64,000 nt of DNA from Vandiemenella viatica. Its lineage: Eukaryota; Arthropoda; Insecta; Orthoptera; Morabidae. Positions 56,085-64,000 of the stretch are shown here, piece by piece. The notes under the pieces were generated by a model. The model was not told the DNA's origin and searched no databases. It saw only the letters and a program-made list of their open reading frames with translations. Location of the stretch: positions 148,895,283-148,959,282 of the forward strand of contig CM061921.1 in assembly GCA_031002005.1 (NCBI GenBank), given 5' to 3'. Numbering within the stretch: the first letter of the stretch is position 1; the number at the start of each line of letters is the position of its first letter. Position numbers and translations under genes: made by a program.

Positions 56085-57323
56085 AGTGATAGAACTGAAG
56101 GTGATGCAAACTGTTTTTTTTTTTTGGTATTTCATTTAAATATGATAGGAAACACGTACAACAAAAATGACATGGTCCTAAATACTCAAAGAAAGACAAG
56201 GGAATAAAATCATGCAGTAATATACGGTCCTGCCGTTCTTTACCTTCTCACGCAGTTACCTCCACAGTACTCATTGGATAGCAGGCTGAGTGGGCCTAAG
56301 GAGCCGTTCGGGACGTTCAGCTTCGAGGAAAAATCCTCGTCTTCGTCGGGGATCGATCCCCGGACGTAGGGTATGAAGTCAGACGTTCTACCACCTGAGC
56401 TATGCGCCCACCCGAAGTTTGGTCACACTGGTTATTTTATTTGTCTTGACTATTATCGTATGGTGCTTTTAAAATATTTGTATCTCAGGTATTGTATCAT
56501 CATTACGTTCATTTAGTGTTCCTTTTTTTTTTTTTTTTTTCTTAAAAAAAAAAAAATCTTAAAACATATTTTTGCCATTATTTTATGTGTACCGCAAGAT
56601 AGCTGCTTTGTAAAAATTACAAAAATAGCAAATGAGTATCGTGAATTTAAAAGTCTTTGACGTACATTGCGAACTCAAATGGTCTTGCTCAATGGCTTAT
56701 TTGAAAAGAACAACTTGCAAATAATAAGAAGTCGAAGGTACAAAGGCCCTTTCAAATTAAGATTGCCTCATTTCCCACACAAATCCCGATGGTGGGCTGT
56801 AAGGGTTTGGGAGAGGCTATATTAGCCTCCTCCATTCAGTTGCCAACCTCTCCTTCACGTTGTGCCTCCCCTTTACACGGACGAGGCTCTGGTGACCGAA
56901 AGATTCCTCGTATAAGGAGTCACTCGCTGCTTGCCAAAGAAAGACGGAAGAGCTTGGAACGGTCCAGGGCACCCTCGTGCTCTTGGGATTGGAAACGGCA
57001 CCTAATGGCGGATGAATCAGATATGATCAATAGCATGGGGGTGCAGAAGGGAATAGGAAACCACTGCATTAAAGAGCCAAATGTAGGTAAGGGGGTCAGA
57101 GATTGGAATAAGTACCAAGAGACTGATTAATAACTAAAAAAAAAAAAAATCTGAAATTTGTGGAGGACATACTTACGTGGGGGCAGGAAAGGGTAAAAAT
57201 TCGTGTGCAGGGAAATTGCGTGTGTCCTTCCCAATTAAATAATAATATCCTAACTATCAGGGTGTAGACAGTACTGTAGAACAGAGCATCAAAGATGAGA
57301 CGCTTTCGCTCGCAGGTGTTATA
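56085..57323 (+). repeat. T module, copy 6 (5' end and middle deleted)
   Basis: Joins R copy 11 at AAGCTTTAATTGCAGTGATA, runs to about 56,220, then jumps to the SINE4 remnant (56,220-56,413) and continues to GGTGTTATAA at its end. The conserved block is at 56,790-57,080. About 0.9 kb of T is lost. Confidence 0.75.
56220..56413 (-). repeat. SINE4 (tRNA-headed), fossil in T copy 6
   Basis: Minus-strand A box TAGCTCAGGTGG and B-box complement GGGGATCGATCCCC (56,347-56,360), body CAGCCTGCTATCCAATGAGT. Confidence 0.82.
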
Positions 57324-57595
57324 ACCCAATGGTGATTTAAAATCATTCGTAGAAGATACGTGAATCATTATTCTGAATAACTTTTTCGCCGATTTCTTAG
57401 AACGAGACCTTGTACTTTTTGAAGAATTTTTAAGGGGTGTATTGTTATTTGATATCCATCTTAAGCAAGCTGACTATTTCCACTACTGTTACCAGCCTTA
57501 CTGTTTTATCAGTAGGTTTAATGCTTCTTCAATGGGATCCCTGTTTTCTGTTTCATACTGAATTTGTACTATCGTTTCCTTAGCGCCATCTGCGT
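57298..57595 (+). repeat. R module, copy 12, left part
   Basis: GACGCTTTCGCTCGCAGGTG (57,298) to CCTTAGCGCCATCTG, where the 3.2 kb element is inserted. It continues at 60,809. Confidence 0.8.
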
Positions 57596-57659
57596 TGGGC
57601 TGTTGATATTTAAAAAAAATATCGTATTTTGATATATCGATATTTTAAAAGTATCAATA

Positions 57660-59231
57660 TCGGATTCGATACATCGAAGAAAAAGTATCAATATATCGAT
57701 TATCGACCCTATTATATAAAAACAATGTTACAAAAAAACTAATCATTTTAAAAAAGGGCGAAGTCTTGTGGCTATTTATTGATGAAGAGTTGTGAGATAT
57801 TCTTCGGAATCAAGTTTTGATTTTCTGAAAAAAATTGTTTTATGACGTTAAGGATAAATGTTTTTATTTATTTATTTTTTAAATTTTGATCTAGCCATTA
57901 TACTACTACTTTACTAAAAGGAAATGCATACTGTGTACGATTTACTCGAAGACTTGTGAATCTAGAAATAGGATCGAGGGAAATCTTGGCTTTTGTGAGT
58001 TTAAAAGCTCAATAATGCAACACTGTAGAGGCATTTATTTAGGTAGATGTTCTACTATCAGAGTTTGCATAATGGCCAAGTCACTTTTTTTTTACTTGTG
58101 TTGTTTTATGTGGAATTTAATTTCTTTTTGTAGGTTGATAGCTTATTATGAGTCTTCTTAATTTTTTGGACCAAATGTTTGCACCTTAGCAAAGGTTTGG
58201 TATCCGAATTTACCAATATTCCTGCCTACATCCAATTTTCGTGTTGAGATACTTCCCTCGACAACGCACGCTCATGTAAAACAACGGGATCGAGTCCGAT
58301 CCGTTCTGTGCGAGGGACGCCGTGCCTGCATTGTTATAATAACCTACCAATAACTTTCAAATTAAATGTAGGAACAAAGAAAAATGTATTGTATTTTTTA
58401 TGCTTCTGATCTTTGTGCAAAATTGAAATTTAAGGCATTAGCCTCATCAAGAAGAAAGCAATTAACGTACAAATTTTCTCTAAGACGTTTCAGGTTTTAG
58501 ATTGGCATTGAAAAACTACAGGAACTTTTCTTATACTGTGGGGATGAAACCAAGTATGTGTACCAAATTACCATTTTCTGGGACAACAGGAAGTTGCATA
58601 GAATTATGATGAGAGAATGTCATAGTCATTTAAAAGAGTTTCAGTTCCAAAAAATTCCAAACTTAGGTGAATGAAGTAAAATTTTAAACATTAACTATGC
58701 TTCCTAAGCTCCGTTTACAAAAAAATTTGTGACATATAAAGAGTAAGATAGAAATGTGGACTGTGCTTCCAGGAATTATTTATAAAAAATAAAGTTATGT
58801 GTACCAATATTTGTCAGCAGCTGTTTTATAGGATCTGCTGGTAGACTATTGCAATTATTAGGCAATGGAAGATTAATTGTTGATGCAACTCGAATAAAGT
58901 GTAGACATCAGTGCGTTGGCCATCAATCAAGAAGGCGTTTCTCGGGGTCTGGCTGGCAACAATGTTTTCCCCCGGCTTGGAAAAATCCTAGAGCTGCTAC
59001 TGTCAGGGCAGTTCCTTTGGCATTAACAAATTGTTTTTATAGGCACCAATCTATAATAATAAGTTTTTTGTATAGCGCTTTGTAAAGGCAATCCAAAAGT
59101 GGTAGATTCTTTTTTTACATTTCTTATCTTAATAAATTCGTAAGTGGTATAACAAAACTGGCTGTGACATACATATGGTGCTCTGTTGGTATGGAACAAG
59201 AAGTGTATCCAATTCGCGCAAAATATTTAAC
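57660..59231. other. left interior of the 3.2 kb element, no gene identified
   Basis: AT-rich with stops in all frames. A GC-richer stretch at 58,245-58,325 and an open frame at 58,849-59,085 show no motif I can name. A decayed transposase could lie here but is not recognisable by eye. Confidence 0.45.
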
Positions 59232-59376
59232 TGTGGAGTGCCAGATACAGGCTTATAATTTCCGGGACATTTCTGGGAGTAAAAAGTATTTTAGTGGTAT
59301 GTTTAAAGAGTGAACAAAAATGCAAATTAATAAAAAAAAATCTATTTTAGGTAAAAACTATGCTATCTATCGTATA

Positions 59377-59640
59377 TAGCACCTCTTTTAGGTTTATTAA
59401 TTAAACTCTGGTTGAAAGTCAACATCAGGTATTATGAACCAAAATGAAAAAATACTAATCTTAAAAGAAAATTGAACACCTCTTTAGGAATTCTTTTACT
59501 TTGGTACAAAATCAACATCGGGTATTATCAATCAAAACCTCAAAAATTTAAATAAAAACTGAACACTTCTGTTAGGATCATTAATTAAAATTAGGCAGAA
59601 AATCAACATCAGGTTTTATCAACAAATAAAAAAATGAACA
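59377..59640 (+). repeat. tandem repeat, three copies of about 75-95 bp
   Basis: Each copy starts with AACACCTCT or AACACTTCT wording and contains AGTCAACATCAGGTATTAT, AATCAACATCGGGTATTATC or AATCAACATCAGGTTTTATC. A fourth copy begins at 59,636 and breaks off. Confidence 0.75.
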
Positions 59641-59788
59641 TCTATCTTTTGCTAAATCAAAATCAAAATAAATCTTAATAAACTACTTTTTTAATATTTA
59701 TTAGTAGATTTTGCCATTTTCACAAATATTTCTCCGTCACTGCTTTGAAAAACTGATAAAATTTCGCAGCAAGAGTCTTCAAAATTGA

Positions 59789-60061
59789 TTGAATTTGCAG
59801 TTCACCCTTGATAAAATCCATGAACATTCTGTTTCGCTCTTCAGTTCACAAATTATTCAGCGGGCTAAATTTATCTCGCAAAAGGCATTGCTTGTTGGAA
59901 TTGACAAAACAAAACCAACTATTTTCTTTAAATTTACAAACGCTTGTTCTAAAGAAATTGGCCCAGATTTTTATCGTTTAGAATGTCTTTTGGAAGGACC
60001 TCAAAAAAAGTTTAAGACATTTCAACTCTGTATAAAGGGAGTTAATGTTAACTGCATCTAG
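59789..60061 (+). CDS. unrecognised 90-residue open frame in the nested element
   Basis: Contains SVSLFSSQIIQRAKFISQKA, KTKPTIFFKFTNACSKEIGP and ECLLEGPQKKFKTFQLCIKG. It reads like real protein and lies between the putative nested ends, so it may be an element gene fragment. I do not recognise the family. Confidence 0.35.
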   Translation: MNLQFTLDKIHEHSVSLFSSQIIQRAKFISQKALLVGIDKTKPTIFFKFTNACSKEIGPDFYRLECLLEGPQKKFKTFQLCIKGVNVNCI

Positions 60062-60808
60062 AATTTTCAAAATCCAAGAAAATTCAAAGCGTATTTTCCT
60101 GTCAGTTTCAATTCCTCTGATTTAAGGGACAAAACCTCAAACTGTTCGTACATTCCATCCTCCCGCTGCGAGCATGGGATACTTGGCTTGGCCTCTTGGT
60201 CACCGTGGTGAACTGAGTTTGAGAAAAAACTGGTATACGGGAATTCCGGGACAGTAACGCATAATTCCTGGACACGAGATCAGACACAAAATTCCGGGAC
60301 ATTCCCGGATTTCTCGGCCATCTGGCAACCCTACCCATACCTGGTACATTACGATTAGTTTCTTAATGTTAATACTTTTACATTGATTGAAAACAAATTT
60401 TAAAACCTTTCAAAATGTCCAGACAAGAATTCGAATGAATATTGAATGAATTATTTTGCCTTCTTTTTTACTTCTCCTTGTGCTCGGATCGTAATTAATC
60501 AGAAGCGCTAACCGAGTGTTTAAAATAAGGTGCAATTTGTCAGAAAAGTTTTAAAAATGTTCATTGTTTTTTTAAAATTCTATCTATGATAATGTATTTA
60601 TTGCATGTGCAACACAGGTACTCGTCTTCCCTCCAATAATAACTTGGAACATCCTACGAGGAAAACCGAAAATAGCAACTTATTTTTAAAAAATATCGGA
60701 CTCTGATATCCAGTTTTCAATATTGATATATTGTCCTAAAAATATCACTCATAAATATAGATTTTTTTAACAAAATATCGATATATCGATATTTTATCAA
60801 CATCCCTA

Positions 60809-61049
60809 ATCTGCAACACTATAGAAATATAATTTGACAACACTCTAGTGCTAACACTTAGCTAGTGTCCAATATCAGTAGCGCAGAGTCCCTAAATGGC
60901 AATGGCAGGACCCATGTAGGTTACATTAACTCCCGCGAATTCCCTGTTCTTTGACGACGATTTAGCCACTTCTTTGTTACAACCAAGCGAAGAAGTACGT
61001 GTAATAGTGTCGTTTAAATTTTAATATCCAAACTAGAATCTTTGATACA
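60809..61049 (+). repeat. R module, copy 12, right part
   Basis: Resumes with CTGCAACACTATAGAAATAT and GTGTCCAATATCAGTAGCGC (60,867) and leads to H. Confidence 0.8.
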
Positions 61050-61454
61050 ATGATCAGTGATTCATCTTCTGAAAAAAATACCTCCTAGGAAAGAAAGTGT
61101 AAACTACGAGCACAAAACTTAGTAATTCGTAGTTAAAACATGGCAGAGTCATTGGCGGCTTAAAGAAAAGCGCAACACGTGAGACACATTTCTTCTGTTT
61201 GACGTGTAACTTGATCGTAAATGTTACACTCAAGAACTGCTTCGACAGAAAGCCTCTATAAAGGTTCTTAAAACAATCCACACTAACATCGAAGCTAACA
61301 TCAAATTCCAAACTACACGATCCAACAGTTATAGCCAAACCAATAAATAAAATCTGCTTTATTGCTGATCGTATCCTATCATTTAATATCGCACCTAATT
61401 TTAGTAAATTAATTTGTTCAGCGTGTCCAGATCCAAAAAATTGCAGAAGAATTA
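61050..61454 (+). pseudogene. hAT transposase relic (H module), fourth direct copy, left part
   Basis: Starts ATGATCAGTGATTCATCTTC, continues through the degraded BED-finger region and GAAGAATTA, where the 2.2 kb transposon interrupts it. The second half resumes at 63,662. Confidence 0.8.
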
Positions 61455-63661
61455 CCTACACAATGTAACAAAAAAACTTTTTGCTTGTTTAAGTAAATTT
61501 TATGCTTGATTTGGATGGATCAGATGACAACTTAACTACACTGAATATTCCTACTTTTATATAATCATTTATTTGTTTTTTATGCCCAATAATATGAAAT
61601 TAATTGGTTAAAATTATATTAGCTAAGGACACTTTATATACAAGATAAATGAACGGTTCAACTGTATGTAATCTGTTTCAGATTTTCGTTATTGATGAAT
61701 AATGGAATCTTTCCGTTACTGTAAGGATAATCCAGACTGTTTTTGTTATGTGTGCGGCGTCTTCCTGGGCTCGAAAGCAGTAAAGCATAGAATAAAGGAT
61801 GGTAACAACTTCTGCAAAGCATACAGGTCTTAGTTTGGTATGCCTGTGGGAGACCTAGACAAGAACTGGGCACCACATGTTGTGTGTGGGTGTTGCATAT
61901 TCACTCTCGAGGCCTGGTATAGAGGAGAAAACAGAAAATTAAATTTAGTGTACTTAGAATTTGGCAAGAATCAACAGATCACCTCTTCAACTGCTATTTC
62001 TGTGTTACTGGCTTGTCTCATCATAAGAGGTTTAAAAAAAATGTTTTTGCATATCCAGACTTGCCATCATCTCTAAGGCCCATTCCACACGGTGAGGAGC
62101 TTTCCATTCCTCCTCCGCTTCCAGTACTGAAAGAGTGTAGTGAATCAAATACCGAAATCGACCACGAAGAAGACTTCTAAGAGGAAGAAAATGCTACACC
62201 TCACTACCCCACACAATATGAGTTAAATTACTTGATCAAGGATCTAGGACTTACAAAATCCAAAGCAGAAATTCTAACATCGAGACTAAAGCAGTGGAAC
62301 CTATTGAGTAAGAGTTCCAAGATATCCAGCCAGAGGAAACACCATGAAACTTTCTCACAATACTTCACTCTGACAGATAAGTTGTGCTATTGCCACAATG
62401 TGCTAAGCCTTTTCAAAGGAATAGGGTTCAAACTATGATCCAAAGGACTGGCGACTCTTCATAGATAGCTCCTTCAAGAGTCTGAAGGCTGTTCTCCTCC
62501 ACAATGGAAACAAGTATCCCTCAATTCCAATCGCTCATTCGACTCACCTAAGGGAAGAATACTCAAGAGTTCAACATCTCCTTCAGGTGGTAAAATATGC
62601 TGAACATCACTGGAAAGTAATTGGTGATTTCAAAATGATTGCATTTCGGATGGATTTACAAGGAGAAAACACAAAGAATACCTGCTATCTCTATCACTGT
62701 GATAGCAGGGATACAGACAGACATTTTCAGACTGTTGAGTGGCCATTGAGGTCGGAGTGTGTGGTTGGCCAGAAAAATGTGAAGTGGGAACCCCTTGTCG
62801 AGCATGAAAAGATACTAATGCCTCCCCTCCATATTAAGCTTGGGCTCATCAAGCAATTTGTAAACGCCTTAGATACAACATCAGATGCAATGAAGTACCT
62901 CCAGAAAGTGTTCCCCAAACTATCAGAAGGTAAGATAAAGGGTGGAATTTTTGTGGGCCCCCAAGTGAAAAAATTACTTCGTGATGACACATTCATCAGC
63001 AAGTTTCTATCAGTTCAAAGAAAGGCCTGGAAGAGCTTCGGGAATGTTGTGAATGGTTTCCTAGGTAATCACAGAATGGACAATTACAGGGATACGGTAG
63101 AGGGTCTTTTGAAGAACTACAAAGCAATGGGGTGCAGAATGTCTCTAAAGCTGCATATACTCCACTCGCATCTAGATGTTATCAAGTCTCATATGGGTGT
63201 ATATTCAGAGGAACAGGACGAAATGTTCCATCAGGACTTACAATTGTTTGAAAGAAGGTACCAGGGACAGTGTAATGAGCGAATGCTTGGTGATTATATC
63301 TGGGGACTGATCAGAGAGAGTTATGTAACCTATAAGAGGAACTGTAGGAAGACAACACATTTTTAAGTACACTGTACATGACATGAAAACATTTTCATGT
63401 ACTTTATAACTTTTGTAATATATATTTACTGCATTTACATTTTTTCAAACGTTGTATTTAAGAATTTCTTTTATTTTGTTTCGTTGGTATATGTAAATGA
63501 CCATACATTGTTCTAAATAAATGCATTTTCTAAAATTAAGAAAATCGATGGCATTTCCCTAAAAACTATTTCCCACATGCAAAATTGTGTTTACATAGTG
63601 TTTTGAAACACACTGCATCAGAAAAAAAAAATTAACTTAAACAAAATTTTGTAACATGGTG
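61455..63661 (+). mobile_element. 2.2 kb DNA transposon carrying a widespread arthropod protein family
   Basis: It interrupts an H relic at GAAGAATTA/TCGA. Removing 61,455-63,661 and one TTA (61,452-61,454 or 63,662-63,664) restores the sister sequence exactly. The ends are inverted: CACAATGTAACAAAA (from 61,459) and, from the right, CACCATGTTACAAAA, 13 of 15 identical. The left end has an extra CCTA between the TTA and the repeat. A single plus-strand gene and an AATAAA (63,517) lie inside. A 3-bp TTA duplication and CAC-type ends do not settle the superfamily (PIF/Harbinger or CACTA-like are options). Confidence 0.8.
61690..63366 (+). pseudogene. uncharacterised multi-copy arthropod protein, probable transposase, frameshifted
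   Basis: This family is found in many copies in arthropod genomes as an uncharacterised protein. From the N-terminus: a cysteine-rich finger (CKDNPDCFCYVCG near 61,715, then HVVCGCC at 61,876), a RIWQESTDHLFNCYFC second cysteine pair, a linker, then WRLFIDSSFKSLKAVLLHNG (62,450-62,510), KVIGDFKMIAFRMDLQGENT (62,615), YLYHCDSRDTDRHF, PPLHIKLGLIKQFVNALD, and the C-terminal HILHSHLDVIKSHMGVYSEE and RRYQGQCNERMLGDYIW. Frame changes lie near 61,950, 62,200 and 62,425. The last frame is open from 62,425 to the stop at 63,366, further upstream than its first ATG (62,587). The CAG at 61,680 after a pyrimidine tract suggests a splice acceptor. A DDE-type transposase role is inferred from the Asp-containing motifs and the transposon setting. 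Confidence 0.75.
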
Positions 63662-64000
63662 TTATCGACGAGTCAGATAAAAGCTAGAGTGATTATAGTA
63701 AATGTAATACTTTAGACACCAGAAATAAATCTAGTAGAGATGCTACAGAACGATTACCTTTCAATAATTGTTAACGAAAGTAAAAGTAAACCTACAATCA
63801 AACATTGACGCTTATCTTAAGAATAGAACATTCAAATTTAGATTTATGAATTTAATACCGATCTTAGAAGGGCGCAAACAGCATTACATGAATAAACGTA
63901 GGTTATTTTATCGAGAAAGGCATACCTGACATATCATACATGCTTGTCTTTGCATCTGATGGTGTCAATGTTATGTTCGTGGGTAATCATTCATTTATAA
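63662..64000 (+). pseudogene. hAT transposase relic (H module), fourth direct copy, right part (cut by window end)
   Basis: Resumes with TTATCGACGAGTCAGATAAA and shows VEMLQNDYLSIIVNESKSKP-like codons (the acidic residue reads N in this copy). It runs off the window at GTGGGTAATCATTC. Confidence 0.8.

Larger units (their letters stand above)
59232..60335. mobile_element. nested element with GTTGCCAGA-type ends (tentative)
   Basis: Left AGTGCCAGATACAGG with ATTTCCGGGACATTTC, right (reversed) TAGGGTTGCCAGATGGCCGA with ATCCGGGAATGTCCCGG. The pair looks like the TIRs of one DNA element of about 1.1 kb inside the larger one. No clear TSD was found, so the exact ends are uncertain. Confidence 0.45.
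57596..60808. mobile_element. hAT-like DNA transposon, 3.2 kb, decayed
   Basis: Left end TGGGCTGTTGATATTTAAAA, right end (reversed) TAGGGATGTTGATAAAATAT. Both are followed by ATATATCGATATTTT-type palindromic sequence. It is flanked by ATCTGCGT (57,588-57,595) and ATCTGCAA (60,809-60,816), an 8-bp duplication with two differences, at a site that is uninterrupted in the sister R copies (for example 52,256). No intact transposase is seen. It carries a nested element (about 59,232-60,335) and a 3-copy tandem repeat. Confidence 0.78.
17337..64000. repeat. composite higher-order repeat block (about 5.8 kb units)
   Basis: From 17,337 to the window end the same modules recur in order D-R-T-R-H-E. 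Landmarks include TCGCTCGCAGGTGTTAC (R start), GTGTCCAATATCGGTAGC (R middle), AGCAGTGATTCATCTTCTG (H start) and CCATGAACAATGTACAGAG (E). The cleanest unit is 49,262-55,110 (5.85 kb). At least five partial or complete units are visible, one inverted. Copies are visibly diverged and each carries private insertions. The block starts exactly at the left end of a T module and continues past the window. Confidence 0.85.

Noticed and set aside
17337..64000. CRISPR-like or short-repeat array
   Set aside because: The repeats are kilobase modules in eukaryotic TE-rich DNA; no short repeat-spacer pattern is present.

Overview
This window looks like AT-rich arthropod nuclear DNA, probably insect; the SINE and hAT types would suit a cockroach or termite, but that is an inference. 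I found no host gene. Nearly everything I can assign is a transposable element (TE), a relic of one, or a complex repeat. No bacterial operon, rRNA, true tRNA gene or CRISPR array is visible.

Left part (1-17,336): dispersed TEs. First comes a minus-strand LTR retrotransposon (1-5006) with a broken gag and no pol. It is followed by the 3' end of an RTE-like LINE (5136-5792), many copies of one tRNA-derived SINE family (SINE1), two other tRNA-headed repeats, a hAT MITE nested in a SINE (11,012-11,248), a PIF/Harbinger element carrying a transposase remnant and a MADF gene remnant (11,882-13,199), and a full-length mariner with a nearly intact transposase (15,089-16,395).

Right part (17,337-64,000): a block at least 46.6 kb long made of diverged copies of a composite unit of about 5.8 kb. 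I name its modules T (about 2.1 kb, non-coding), R (about 0.5-0.6 kb), H (relic hAT transposase gene) and E/D (spacers). The order is D-R-T-R-H-E. One whole unit (20,035-25,815) is inverted; the others are direct. Later TEs interrupt individual units: several MITEs, a CR1-like LINE, a solo LTR, a 3.2 kb hAT-like element, and a 2.2 kb DNA transposon carrying a widespread arthropod protein of unknown function. Because the units are paralogous, an uninterrupted sister copy often shows the empty site and so fixes the boundary and target-site duplication (TSD).

The most interesting items are the composite array and its inverted unit; the 2.2 kb transposon at 61,455-63,661; a hammerhead-ribozyme-like motif at 29,132-29,176; a conserved core shared by SINE1 and the LINE 3' region; and the gag-only LTR element. 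The assembly has a 1000-N placeholder gap at 35,469-36,468 inside the array, so copy number and order there are uncertain.
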